From Lucifuga dentata (lineage: Eukaryota > Chordata > Actinopteri > Ophidiiformes > Bythitidae), in the NCBI GenBank assembly GCA_014773175.1, contig VXCM01003183.1, positions 1-64,000 of the forward strand: a DNA stretch of 64,000 bases, in the 5' to 3' direction. A program made the translations under genes and the position numbers. Below, one piece after another: positions 47,969 to 60,470 of this stretch (the first letter of the stretch is position 1; each line of letters begins with the position of its first letter). Under the pieces are notes generated by a model, which worked only from the letters and a program-made list of their open reading frames with translations, had not been told where the DNA came from and ran no database searches.

Positions 47969-48996
47969 AAGAAAAGAGGAAAAATAACCAAAATTTACCC
48001 ACACAGCACTATAATGGACATGCTTTTCCACGGCAATAATTACAGACAATTTACAATAAAAGTCTTGTAGGGAACAGATTCTGCCCTCTGAACTGCTGAG
48101 AGGCTTTTATTGTGAAACATTAGCAGGAAAAGTTGTGTTGGTATCAAAAACACTTAATATAGAAAAGAGGTAAAGAATCGTTTATCTATTTAAAAAAAGA
48201 GCAACTCAGTAATTGAGTGATGAGTAAGTTATAACCCTTTGTTGTACTGATGGAATTAACGCTGTGGAAATGGTAAACTTAACACAACAGCCATTACAGT
48301 CGCCAGAACAGAAATATGTTGAGTTTGCATTAACAGCAAAGAGGAAAAAACAGAAAATTATGAACCAATCAGAATACAGGGAGATTTTTTGTTTTATCTA
48401 AAACACCATCAATCTATTTCTACTAATCCATTCCACTCACTTTGAAGTTTTTGCTTGGAATTTCAGTCTATAAAGTTTTTTGCCTACTTACTGTATTTTA
48501 TTGAATTCTATTTAAATTTCACAGTTTTATATTTTAATTACACAGATTAAAAAAAAAAAATTAGGGATGCTGAAGGCAAAGTTCTACAGACACTATAATT
48601 GTATTCTGTTCTGAAAGGTTTATGGTCACAGATTTCTCCTTCACAGCATTTGCTGTGTTATCAATAAGATGGAAAGATTAGATCCTGCAGATGTGGAAAC
48701 AGGCAGAGTGCATCACAAAATCCTTCTTGTTGATAACCAGGATCGGGACATGTAATGTTTGTTTGCTGTGGTGAGATGCTGGAGAGAGTGCAATGAGTGT
48801 TGATTCCTCTGTGATTTTTTTTTGTACCAGCCCATTTGACTTATTTTGTGCAAAAGATTTAAGATACAATTTACCTTCTAGAAATTTTTTGCCTTCTACC
48901 TTCTAGATATCTACCTTCAAGAAAATGTGTATAAAATATGTATGATGTCTCTCATTCTACCTACAGACACAATTCTGTGTCACTCTCTGCTCATCT
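47969..48996. other. Intergenic, no gene seen
   Basis: Only a loose threefold TACCTTCTAGA repetition at 48871-48918 is visible. Confidence 0.55.
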
Positions 48997-49549
48997 TTAA
49001 AGGACCATACCACCCATTTTGCATTTTCGTAAAGTTACTGACAATCATTTCCCAAAGGGAAACGGGGAGTTAAAAAAAAATAAAAAATTCCTACCTTCCA
49101 GACCACCGTTGGTTTTAGTTCATTCTGGTACACTATTAAAATCAACTTGTTGATACTTGAAATGTTCTTGGGATAGGTAATCCATCATCGCCAACAAGAT
49201 GTGTATTCATGCTTTTTTAGAAATTGCGTAATTTTTGCGTTTAAATGCAATAAAAAAATATGGAGTGAATGTATGTCTCCACAGGGGAATACAGTCCCAA
49301 AACAAGACCTGCCTTTATCAAAAAATTTAAATGACCGTGATTTCATCATGCGAAAATATTAGCAGGTAAAACATGGATTTTTAAGGTGGGTGTATCGCTT
49401 GAATATTTGATTTTGAAAGAGGTTTTGCAAAACATCAGGAAAGCTGAAATACGGTTTTATCCTTTGGGAAATGATTGTCAATAACCTTACGTTATGAAAA
49501 TTGAATATATTAGGCTCAAACATGTAAAAAGGGTGGTATCATCCTTTAA
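48997..49549 (-). mobile_element. TTAA element, full length (-)
   Basis: TTAAAGGACCATACCACCC to GGGTGGTATCATCCTTTAA, about 553 bp. The left inverted repeat has lost the GTTTGAGCCTAATATATTC block; the right repeat keeps it. Internal order is the reverse of 14109-14688. Confidence 0.9.
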
Positions 49550-50034
49550 GAATCTCTATTCTACAAAAATCAGATTACTAATCTCAAAGGGTTAAATCCA
49601 AAGGTTACCTACAAAAAGCCATAACTGTTGAACCCACTGAAGTCCTCAACAGGTCCCGTTAGAACACTCAGGGAACTTGACTTATATGAAATAAGACACT
49701 GAGATGAACTTAGTCTATGCAGAAAATAGCTCATAGCATTGAACAGGACATTGATTTGGTATCTTGCTGGGTGTCTGTAGAAATCCTGATGCTAGCTTGA
49801 CATACTGTTAGAGGTGTCTATTCTCAGATATGGATTAGCAGGACAAAGTGGAGGATTTATGCTGAAATCCTCCCTGCAGTAAACTTTAGCCTTGCTACTA
49901 AAATACAACCTTAATTTTGAGGCTTGTCTCTCCCAGGTCTGCTTCTTATTCATCAACCTGCAGCAACTAAAAATCATGTTTAAGGGTGTACGCAGTGAGA
50001 GTTCCTGTGTCTCCAGTGTCTATGTGGCTTTTGT

Positions 50035-50159
50035 CTCTTTCCACCTCTCTGTCTTTTTTTGTCACAGGACCAAATGGATGCGGGGTGAAAATGCTGNCTC
50101 TTTCCACCTCTCTGTCTTTTTTTGTCACAGGACCAAATGGATGCGGGGTGAAAATGCTG
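50035..50159. other. Assembly join: 62-bp direct duplication around N
   Basis: 50035-50096 and 50098-50159 are identical, separated by the N at 50097. Confidence 0.85.
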
Positions 50160-50319
50160 CTCTGACAGAATAAATGCTGATAGATGTGAAAGGTCAGCAG
50201 CATGGAGGAGGAAGAGGAGGGTCATTAGGAGGATTTCAGAGTCATCTGTCAGTCAGAGTGATCCTTTGTCATCAGATATGATTCCTTGGGGAGACTAAGA
50301 CCAGCTGATAGGCAGGCAC

Positions 50320-50480
50320 ACACACCCTGAGAGACAGACAGAGTGCAAGACAGGCAGGAAACCAGAAAGGCAGTAAGGTACAGAAAGACAGGTCAATGGA
50401 CAGAGACATAATTCATGTAAACAGAAACATGGACAGACGGCAGCAGAAAAGAGAGACAGACAGGTGCACAGACAGTCAAA
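50320..50480. repeat. Imperfect ACAGACAG / CAGG-rich repeat
   Basis: Many GACAGACAG, AGACAGG and CAGAAA words at irregular spacing. Old decayed microsatellite. Confidence 0.6.
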
Positions 50481-52418
50481 CATATCAGCAGTCAAACAGT
50501 GAACTTCAGGACAGATTTTGAGGACAGTGAAAGTATGTTTTCTATGTGCCTTTGTGCTGTCTTCAACAGAGATTATAATGAATGAACCATCTGTTTGTGG
50601 AGAAAAAGAAGGTGATTTTTGAGTTTTAAAGACAATGAAACAGCAATTAGAGCATCTTTAGCTTTTCACAATGTCACATATTTCTGAAAGAAAGGGAATA
50701 TTTAGGGCGTAATACTATGTTGGAAGGAATTTAATTAGATCATTAAAAAGCCAGGTGTGCAACAACATTTTTATACGTGCAACTTTTGTCAGCCATTATA
50801 CAAAAACACATCTCTGTCCCATGACATCACCACACCAGCAACTACAACCAGCAGCTAACAAAGCTCTGTCATGAGGGGATGAGATGATTGCATAAATCAC
50901 ATTTAAAGATAACATGTATTTAGATTCCTATGTTCGTATTTTTATTTAGATGTCTTTTCTGAAACCTCTGCAATGCTTTAATGTGCAAAAACCACATTGA
51001 TCTCCCTTGCCGCGGTGCACACTGAGTGAAAACAGCTATTTCAGGTATGATCCTAAAATAGTCTGTTTAAGGCCCTCCTTCCAAAAAAAAAAAAAAAAAA
51101 ANAAAAAAAAAAAAAAAAAACCTCTTTGTAGTTGTCCAGCTTTGTCAGGCCTGAGCCAACAGCACCCACGGCCTATGAAACACTCGCTCGCTAGCCTCCT
51201 ACTTTGTAGGGCCGTCTAACCAGCTGTGCAGGCGGCTAAATTTGCATGTTACATGTTGATGTCATCATGTTAAGGAAGTAAAGGGCCAATGAAAACCAAA
51301 GCTTTCAGGACAGTTTGGGATTGTGATTGATGTGTCTTGTCTTGTTTGTCTCATTTTCTTGACTTACTGTGCAGAAATGACTAACAGTGCTGCAGTCCTC
51401 ATTCAGGACAACCAACAGTAGCTCAGCTTCAATCATCGTATGAATCTCCCAGTAATAAAGACTAATATCTGCTAAATCCACTGCCTGCATGTGAAATAAT
51501 AAGCACACTTTTTTCCCTCCACTCAGTCAGGGCTTTGGAAGCTGGAATCTAGCCACAAGTCTGCTGTTATACTGAAAATGAAACCCGATGAAGGCAAGGC
51601 TACATAATAGCTGAGAAACAGTGAAGCTTTGTGATCTACGAGGCACATGGTACAGCAGGAGGCTGAAGAATGAAAGACCAAAATAATAAGCAGGACCTTG
51701 GGAGAAAATCAGTTCTGTCTGATGCATCGATTGGCCATTCCTCATCCTATAATTACACTGATCTTTGGATTCCCAGACAATCTAGAATCTGATCACAGCT
51801 AGGCAACGGGAACATGAATTATGGAAACCTGAAAAAGTCTCAATTAGGTTTTATATTTGGGGAAAATGAATGATTCACATCTTAATATTGTCAGTACTAT
51901 AGAGGCTTGAGGAGATCTCTGACAGATACCGTGTTATTAGTAACAAGTTATTACCTCCCATTCAGCTGCACTTCCACCTCCAACTAGATGAATTCACTCC
52001 CAGAATCCATTAAAAGTGTAGTTTTCCCATATCCATTTATGTTTCATTAAACAGCTTTATAATATACAGTGCTGGACAACAATGGAAGGAGGATATGAAG
52101 CAATATGAAGAATATCAATAATAAAAGAGTGGTCATACAGTGTGTATGCACTGCAAAACACCCCGCTAGAAACAAGTTAAATATTCTGAAATCTAATAAA
52201 GATTTTAGTATTAAGCAAAAGAAATCTACCAAAGGAGAAGGCAAAAATGTTTTAAGAAGATTTCTGGTAAAGTGTAGTCACACTGTCACTGTCAGACCTT
52301 AAAACTAGCAAAACATTTTTAAAAATTTAAGGCGGTTTAGCATGATATGATCAATGAAACTTTACAAACTCAATTTAAATGTGTTCAAAAGCAAATTATC
52401 TGTTCTTTCATTTAGTTC

Positions 52419-52777
52419 ACTAGTGCAGTGGCCGTTCAAAACGTGCCTGTTCAGAACGGGCCAGACTTTATGGTGTGCACCGCAGCCTGCCATAATTTAG
52501 TTCTGCAAGTCCTCGTGAGCTGGCTTTGTTTGCTGTATGGGGTCGGATTGAGACCATGCCACTGGACCAGAGCACATGCTGCTGCGCCCGGAGCGTATCC
52601 TGCCATGCAGACTACTTTTTACCAGCATAGCTCAATCCAAGAACCGCTCATCCAAACAACTTCACATGCGACACTGCATGTCCTTGGGTCCTGAGCAATA
52701 AACCTGCTGAATTTCAACTTCACACAGTGCCAGGTTCTCGGGATGTCGGTGCCACAGACAGAGATTTCTGTCTTTAT
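52419..52777 (+). repeat. Unclassified dispersed repeat, copy 2
   Basis: Same order of landmarks as 26501-26837 (GCCGTTCAAAACGTGCCTG, CAAGAACCGCTCATCCAAAC, CCTGAGCAATAAACC, GTGCCAGGTTCTCG), with about 20 extra bases in the middle. Similarity stops after GATTTCTGTCTTTAT. Confidence 0.8.
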
Positions 52778-55095
52778 CATCAGATTTTAGCACTTAATTT
52801 TTCTTAAAGCCAGGCTGCAAATTTTCCTGTTTGATGCATTTTACGCTGCTCATTCAGGTCCAGCTCACAGATACAAGAGGCTAAACAGGCAAGCACTTAC
52901 TGGTTTGCCTGTATCCATGGGTTTTAAAAAAAAAAAAAAAAAAAAAAAATGCAACAAGCATAATGGTCAGATGATTTGCCAGTCAGGCAGCTGGCAAAAA
53001 CGTGTGCCTTGTTGGGCCAAACCCTGGCTTCTGAAACCACAAGTTTTTCTTGTAAACATTTTAATATTGGTCTGATTCCTGAAATAAGAAAAACCATCTT
53101 GTTTTAATGAAAGCTTGGCCTGTTTATGGTTATTTATTTAGCATCCAATGCACTTTTCATGTCCGGTCGGCTTTAACTACAAAACCCGACGTTACTAAGA
53201 CAAATCAAGACCAATCACCTTAAAAAGAGTCTAATAACCTACAGAAGATGGTGCTTCTTAAAATTATTTTCCTGTTTAATCGTATGTGTGTGGTCTATCG
53301 CCCAATCCAGGAGACCATCCACTTCCCCACCCACACACACCCACCCACCCACACCGTCAGCCAGGAGCTCCCCTCTGACTCTGACTATCAGCTTTGCATG
53401 ATGATTACATCCTCTACAGTGATTTATGTGGCACTCGCAGCAAACCTCAGAGCTCTTAAGCCAGTGGGAACACCAACAGTCAGATGTATCGGACGTGTTG
53501 ACAAGTCCACCAGAGGCTTCGTTACTCTGAGGAGACCAAGACAGAACAGACAGGCCTGAACTCATGTCATCCATATGTTGGCATGTCATAGTGGATCTCT
53601 CTAAAGTCAACAGGACTGTTGTAGATGTACTTATATGTTCTGTCTGAATTTACTTCCTGTTGTGTAAAGTTAGATTAAACTGACACCTGACACTAGGGCT
53701 GGCTCAAAATCAATATGACAATACGTGTATGAATACAGATGCTGCTATGTCAATGAAACAGCATGTTAAAAAAATAAATAAAAGCACAGGAGCTGGCATC
53801 CCTGAACCATTTTTTTCAAAATAAGACATCACTGGCTAACAGCTTGGAAGAAAAATCCAACAATAGCAAAACTGAAGGCAAAGATATAGAAAAAAAAAAA
53901 AAAATNAAAAAAAAAAAAAAATACTGCAGCAAAAAGACCGTCCATCTGTTGATGTTCATAATAAAGCTGCCATACTAAATTATTTATAGTACATGTATTG
54001 TGATGTGGATCAAACTCTGGCGTTCATAAGGTGATATGTATTTGTACATGAGCTTCTTGGCAATACGCAGATTTACCACACACAATTCAAAGATTCCTAC
54101 AATCCAACGCAACCTTATACAACAGTCCTGCAATAAATCATAACTGTGATACTTAAAATGACTTTGTTGACACTGTTTCAGACAAGTGTTGACTTATTTT
54201 AATGGTATGTTTAGTTTGTTTTGCTGTGATGTGATTGCACCATATTAAGGGATGTTTCTAAAATTCTATATTCCTAATGTGGAGAAAACAATACAACACC
54301 ACTAACTACAGCCTTACAATTATCAGAGTTGAATCAATGCTTCTAAGGTAGGACAGAGAATACAAAGAAAAAAAAGAAGAAAGATGAATACTATAATAGA
54401 ACAATAAATTATGGAGATGCACAACATAGTCTTAAACCTGACATCGAACCAATCATAGTCCTAATCAACAATTTACAAATTCAGGGCTGCGTCAGTTACA
54501 TGCTGCCAGCTGGCCAGTTGCCTAAAATGCTAAACCAATCCCAATATTTCTAATCCATGTTTTACTGTAATTAAAGCTTCTGTTGGTGGGCAGAGCTAAG
54601 CAGCTGCCAATGATATTTGTTTTAAGTCAGAGCCATCTTGTTTTAGAAGGCATCGATAGCCAAAAAAAGATTCCATAGTTTATTCAACCACTAAGACAGA
54701 TGCTATAAAGAGAGTTTGGAGTAACTACAGCTGCAGGAGCTGCTACGTCTCTGTCTGGGAATGATGAAAAGCAATTTGAAAAGGCCTGATGGAGAAAGCA
54801 GTTCAACATCTCAATAACCCCCAAGAGGTAAAAACAGCTTTTCAAACAGCTAGCAAGAACTTTTATATATCTATTAGAATCAGGCAGGATGAAAAAGCCT
54901 GACTATCCAATTGTAGCTGGAAATATCTGGTGACATTTCTTTGCTGAATACATTCTACCTGCTGGACATTTAACCCTCTAATGATAACAGCCTGTCACTT
55001 TTTTTGTTTTTTTTTACTGAATCATTGTTCAAAGATTGCTGTCTTACTTTTCAAAAACTTGGCACAAATGTCAACAAATGTCCAATCTTGCAATG
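52778..55095. other. Intergenic, no gene seen
   Basis: An A-run (52926-52949), a short CACC/CA tract (53325-53356) and an A-run with an N at 53906. The overlapping ORFs at 53239-53610 and 53248-53559 lack domains. Confidence 0.6.
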
Positions 55096-55649
55096 TTAAA
55101 GGGCCATACAACCCATTTTGCATGTTTGAGCCTAATATATTCAATTTTCATACATGTACCATTACTGGCAATCATTTCCCAAAGTACACTACTGGAACGG
55201 TGAGTTAATTTTTTTCTTTCCTACCTTCCAGACCTCCATTGGTTTCAGTTCATTCTGGTATGCTATTAAAATCAGCTTGTTGATACTTGAAACTTTCTTG
55301 GGATAGGTAATCCATCATCACAAACAAGACATGTATTTAGGTTTTTTTTTTTAGAAGTTAAGTAATTTTAGCATTTAAGCAAAATAAAAAGCACGGAGAG
55401 AATGTATGTCTCCACCCAAAAGAAGACCTGCCTTTACCAAAAATTTTAAATGACCGTGACTTCAGTAGGTGATTTTTAAGGTTGGTATATTGTTGAATAT
55501 TTGATTTTGAAAGATTAAGAGATTTTGCAAAATATCAGGAAAGCTGAAATACGGTTTATCCTTTGGGAAATGATTGTCAGTAACCTTATGTGTATGAAAA
55601 TTGAATATATTAGGCTCAAACATGCAAAATTGGTGCTATGGTCCTTTAA
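55096..55649 (-). mobile_element. TTAA element, full length (-)
   Basis: TTAAAGGGCCATACAACCC to TTGGTGCTATGGTCCTTTAA; about 554 bp with the family's interior in reverse order. It abuts a dispersed repeat at its right TTAA. The 116-bp middle around GGAGACATAC is shortened. Confidence 0.9.
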
Positions 55650-55815
55650 AGAAAGCAAAAAAAAGAGATCTGACCCAGATCCCAATCCAGATCGACCTCA
55701 AAATCTAATCAATGATGCCTTGATCCAAGTCCCACTGATGTACAGAATATCAGCAAAATGTGTTACTTTTTGAGATATGCTGTTGACAAACAAACGTAGA
55801 TGAAAACATAACCTC
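55650..55815 (+). repeat. Dispersed repeat (AACATAACCTCCTTAG type), plus-strand copy
   Basis: Runs from AAGAAAGC and GATCTGACCCAGATCCCAAT through TACTTTTTGAGATATGCTG and ACAAACAAACGTAGATG to AAACATAACCTCCTTAG. Same family as 11521-11698 (minus). Confidence 0.65.
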
Positions 55816-56038
55816 CTTAGCTGTGCACATCTGACCCGAGCTGGGATCACATACGGGACAAATTAGCGCAAATGATGATGTCTGCCTGACAAAGACCTTG
55901 CTGATGGAAATGTTGCTTAAGTGTTTTGGAGCTTATAAAATTCAATGTGCAGATTACCCTCTCTCCTCTAAAAAAAAAAAAAAANAAAAAAAAAAAAAAA
56001 ATCATTACCAGCGAGTTTATTCTCTACAGTAAAGCCTG

Positions 56039-56094
56039 AGAGAAAACCAAATCTACTTAGTTGCTTTAACAACTATGTAGATTTGTTTTTCTCT
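56039..56094. repeat. 25-bp-stem hairpin with two mismatches
   Basis: 56039-56063 (AGAGAAAACCAAATCTAC...) and 56070-56094 (...GTAGATTTGTTTTTCTCT) pair at 23 of 25 positions with a 6-base CTTTAA loop. Not part of a recognised repeat. Confidence 0.85.
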
Positions 56095-57969
56095 GACACT
56101 AAGTTTCCACTGTGCGAGATAGAGGCCACTAAGCAGACATTAAATTCATTTGTTTATGATAATTTCAGATCGATCGAGCAAAATAATTTAACATTGATTG
56201 TTTGATGCTTAAAATGCAAAACCAAGGACCTCTAATTGAAGGACATGATCTGATTTTAAACTAAACTCCTTTTCTCTTGAGTTTTTTTTGCACTGACAAA
56301 GTTATTCACACAGCCTTGGGCTTTGAGACAGGTGAAGGAGGAGTGGAGTGAATAATAAGCCACACAAAGAACAAAAAAGTGTCTGGTCTCCAAATGTTTG
56401 ATCCCCTCTCTTAAATTCTCTCCACACCGGGGCCAAAGGTGCCAATTTCCTCTAATATTCAGGCCTGGTGAGTGACAGTGTGTGTGTGTGTGTTACTGAG
56501 TTAATGAGAGCTATCCACAAAGGCCATTCTGCTGATCGACAGTGAAACCACTGACATTTTCCCCCATTTAGCTCAATCAATAAATGGCGGGAACAGCAGA
56601 CATGAGCTACTGGCTTAACATTACAACTAAACAGGTCCAACATGTGAGCAGAATCTCTTTACATGAGCTACGATTTGTGTGCATGTGTGTGTTTGTCTGT
56701 CTGTATATAGAGGGTTCAGTTGTAGATGTTTTAAGTGTATGTACCAGCGAAAAAGATTTACAAATTGTTATCTCAGGTATTGATGGTCAAATTCCCTGAC
56801 AAGCTGAAGTAAGACACTAACATGACATTTTCCTTAAATGCTAAAGTAATTAAAAGATTCAGTCCAACCAGTGATTATGCTCTGCCAAAATAATAACCAT
56901 AAGAATGAAAAACAATCCCTTCAGCCAATACCTAACCAATTAATAAAACAAATTAGTCTTTTCAAAATAAATTACAAGCAATCCTGGAAAGTCTTCTGTG
57001 TGTTTAACCTGATCTAACCAGGATCAAACCTGCAAGATGTAGCAGAAGCTAACATTAGCCACTGATCATAGCTGACCCAATACGACTGCAGTTGTACACA
57101 TCTGTACCTGTAAGTGAACTGAACTGAGGATGAGGGCTTTTTATTATTAATAAATTCAGCTTTCTACATCAAAAAAGTGCTATTCTTCATTAAAATGTAA
57201 CAGTCTGACAGGAAGTTTTAGGTTGCTGGGGGGGGATTTTCATGTTTCCTTTTCATGAGGGATTTCCTGAAAAGATGTAATAACATCAGAGCAATATGTT
57301 TGCTATTTTAGATGAAAAAATAAAGTCATTTTAATAAGACTCAGTAGAGTAACTTTTTTTCTTTGCTGAGATAAAAATCAGGATAATTGAATGCAGAGAG
57401 TTTGGAGATCAAATTACTCTTTCCCTTCTCTTAAATTCCCCAGTATAGATTTTCTTTAATCAAGGACAGCTTTAGTAAAAAGAGATGAGAGGTTGTTACA
57501 GAAATGACGTTCTTGTGGGATTTGAACCAAGGACAACAGGGATGTTTTATGATTTCCTAAGCGTCAACATTTTCTCCCAAAATGGCTTCTTAACCACAAA
57601 TCATTAAAGGAAAGCTACATAATTAGTTTCAGGAAAACTGGAACAAAGACAGAATACAGTGAAAATTAGATAATACAAAATGGTTATTTGGTTCCTTGTA
57701 ATAGCATGTTGCTTAGTAAGTGGATTGAGGGAAATGTTCTGCACTAAATAGTTTCCATTTGGTTTGATCAGGCTTAGCGTGCATGCATACACACACATAC
57801 ATACACAAGCACAGGAATGTTTTCTGATTTTTCAAGTTGCTGCTCATGACAAAGAACTCACCATAACTTCTGAAGGTGGACTGAGTTTCTCAATGACCCG
57901 AAACATGGTGACCATTTCTGTGGAAACCAGCTGAGGTTGTTGGGGCGCTGACTGGATAGACGACTTTTG

Positions 57970-58100
57970 CCAGGCAGAGCCTACAATAATAAGAGCCTAT
58001 TAAACATGTAATTAGGGAAATTGATAGGCTAATGAAGCCTGCGTGCTGCTAATTAGCTGAACAATAAAGAGCATGTGTAGCCTTTCAGAGAAAAATAAAA
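57970..58100. promoter_or_regulatory. Candidate conserved non-coding block
   Basis: Several homeodomain-type cores close together (ATGTAATTAGG, GCTAATGAAGC, GCTAATTAGCTG) in non-repetitive sequence with AACAATAAAG (SOX-like). Composition resembles vertebrate developmental enhancers near CNTNAP-type gene deserts. Inference only. Confidence 0.2.
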
Positions 58101-58864
58101 GACAAACAGGACATCTGAGAGCAATAGATGATCCAACCTCAGGGGCATCTTTATCTGTTTATTGAGTGTTACTAAATAAATTAAGTCCTCACAAAGTCCC
58201 CTGATACACCAACGCATGCACATTCATTGTTTCAAAGTTAGACAGCCACAAACAAACCCAAGGTCATTCAATCACAGCAACACAAGAGGTGTTTACCGGC
58301 ATCACAGCTTTTGGTCACCAGAAGAGTTGGACTACAGAGAATAAAGACATCAGAACACAGAGTCGTCCTTGCTAAACTCCAGTCTAACTGTCTTATTTCA
58401 GACTAGATAATGAGAAGGCACAAAAAGAAGCTGTGAAATCCCAGCTGGACTTTTAAGTCCCCAGTTAGTCGCCGCTTTCCTTTTTATGAGGCTACTTTAA
58501 GCAATACTTGTCCATTTTTTAACTTGAATTGTGCCTAAAACTAAGAAATCTGGCATAAGCTACTGTAGAATGTTTGTTTTTATAAATATACCTACAGTAC
58601 AGTGGCGAGAAAAAGTTAGCGAACTCTTTGTTCTTGACTATAATAGAATCAACATTTAAACAATTGTTACCTAACAGTTTTGCAAACAGACAATCTATTA
58701 TATATTATTATTATTTTTAAAAGTTTTACTGCTGGGTGTGTAGTTTCAGTTTGGGAGTGTTTAATTTGTGTACTTTTGCGTGTTTATAGGATAAGTGCAT
58801 TAAATGAGAGCTGAATAAAGGTAATGAGCACATAAATTGCCAAATCAAACATGTTAACAGTGGA

Positions 58865-59195
58865 ATTGCAAGTTCAGTAGTAACTCAAATTTGTACTCAA
58901 GTAGAAATTACGTCATTTCAACTTTTTCTTCTTTCTTTTCTGTCCTGTCTATTTTCCAGCATTCTTTTCCTTCTTCCCTTATGTTTTCTTCCTTCCTTTT
59001 TCCCTTCCATATTCATATTCATCTGAAAGGTGAAAATCCTTGAGATTTTTGGATACTTTATTCTATTTTGCTCATAAAACTTATGTACTCTTCCTAATAT
59101 TTTTTTGAATAACGACTTTTACTTGCAACAGCATATTTTTGGATTTTGGTACAAAGACTTTTACTTCAGCATTTGAGTCTTTCTGCCAGCACTAA
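58865..59195 (-). repeat. Fish AAGTAAAAGTA-type dispersed repeat, inverted
   Basis: Read on the minus strand it has AAGTAAAAGTCTTTGTACC and GCAAGTAAAAGTCGTTATTC. The C/T tract at 58915-59010 is the complement of the purine tract at 35075-35275. Confidence 0.6.
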
Positions 59196-59776
59196 GCAAG
59201 AGAAGCTTTTCTCTCTGGTTTATGAAGTTCTGTTATTTGCACAGCAGGTGAATGATGATGTTCAGCTAAAGGAAGATGAGTATTTGATGTGTTTGAGGGG
59301 ATTTTAAAAAGAGATGGTGATGGAAACAACAACAGATGGCTCTCATGCACGCCTCCCAGAGCAGCTCGGAGACAGAGGAGTGGCAAAGCTGGAGAGATTC
59401 AGGCCAAAGTCTCCAGCTTCCAGTGGGATTGGGATGATTGTGCATGTGAACAGCGGAGGAGTTTTACATCCGACTGTCGGTGTGTGTGACGCTCACACTC
59501 ATACCTGGCCTGCGGGAATGTTCTTTTGCTGACAGGTGGTTGTTTAATGTTTTTCTTCATCAGGGACCAAGGGATTAATGTGGTGTGGTTTATATAGTTT
59601 ATATATTCAGCAGAGAGACGCACAGATCACACATGTTGTCCCCTGACATTCGACTTGCTGTTTCCATAGAAACCACGTTAAGGGTGCAAATTTGTTTCCT
59701 TCCAGCAAACAGGCTGGCTGAAGGAAACGGGACACTTTCTTCCTCTGTGGTGGCATTAGATATATAGAAGGTCTTC
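59196..59776. other. Intergenic, no gene seen
   Basis: A less AT-rich 580 bp with short ORFs on both strands (66-74 codons) but no splice-bounded exon or domain that I recognise. Confidence 0.45.
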
Positions 59777-60363
59777 TTAAAGGACCATACCAACCATTTT
59801 GCATGTTTGAGCCTAATATATTCAATTTTCATACATGTTATGTTACTGCCAACATTTTCCAAAGGATAAAACCGTATTTCAGCTTGCCTGATATTTTGCA
59901 AAATCTCTTAATCTTTCAAAATCAAATATTCATGCGATACACCCACGTTAAAAATCGATGTTTTGCCTGCTAATATTTATGCAGCCTTATGAAGTCACGG
60001 TCATTTAAATTTTTTGATTTAGGTCTTCTTTTGGGACTACATTCCCTGGTGGAGACATTCACTTTGTGCTTTTTATTGCATTTAAACACTAAAATTACAA
60101 ATCCTCAAAAAAAACAAAAATCAAAAACCTGAATACACATCTTGTTCATGATGATGGATTACCTAACCCAAGAACGTTTCAAGTATCAACATAATAGCGT
60201 ACCAGAATGAACTGAAACCAATGGCGGTCTGGAAGGTAGGAAAAACATTTTTAATTCACCATTCCAGTAGTATGCTTTGGGAAATGATTGTCAGTAACGT
60301 TACATATATGAAAATTGAATATATTAGGCTCAAACATGCAAAATGGGTGGTATGGTCCTTTAA
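59777..60363 (+). mobile_element. TTAA element, full length (+)
   Basis: TTAAAGGACCATACCAACC to GGGTGGTATGGTCCTTTAA, 587 bp, interior in the same order as 14109-14688. The right tip and flank are repeated at 60403-60443. Confidence 0.92.
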
Positions 60364-60470
60364 ATAATTCATCAGCATCATTATCATCAGCATCATCATC
60401 ATATATTAGGCTCAAACATGCAAAATGGGTGATATGGTCCTTTAAATAACTCATCAGCATCATCATCAGT
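60364..60470. repeat. (CAT)n tract with duplicated TTAA-element tip
   Basis: After the element comes a CATCAG/CATCAT tract, then a second copy of the last 41 bases of the element (ATATTAGGCTCAAACATGCA ... TCCTTTAA at 60403-60443), then CATCAG again. Period is 82 bp between the two tips (60321 and 60403). Confidence 0.85.

Larger units (their letters stand above)
49550..52418. other. Intergenic, no gene seen
   Basis: Contains the duplicated join at 50035-50159, a CAGA-rich imperfect repeat at 50320-50480 and an A-run with an N at 51102. No gene recognised. Confidence 0.6.
55816..58864. other. Intergenic, no gene seen
   Basis: Holds an A-run with an N at 55985, a hairpin at 56039-56094, a short (GT)n at 56477-56493 and a possible conserved non-coding block at 57970-58100. 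58595-58625 (ACAGTGGCGAGAAAAAGTTA) resembles the tip of a Tc1-like fish element, fragment only. Confidence 0.5.

Noticed and set aside
47734..48049. Minus-strand ORFs with YLFIYLFI repeats as membrane proteins
   Set aside because: Translation of the AAAT microsatellite across an assembly N.
50035..50159. Repeated exon-like segment with splice-like CACAG
   Set aside because: Duplicate around an N; single copy in reality.
53239..53610. 123-codon minus-strand ORF and overlapping 103-codon plus-strand ORF
   Set aside because: Each shadows the other, neither has a domain, and they include a CACC tract.
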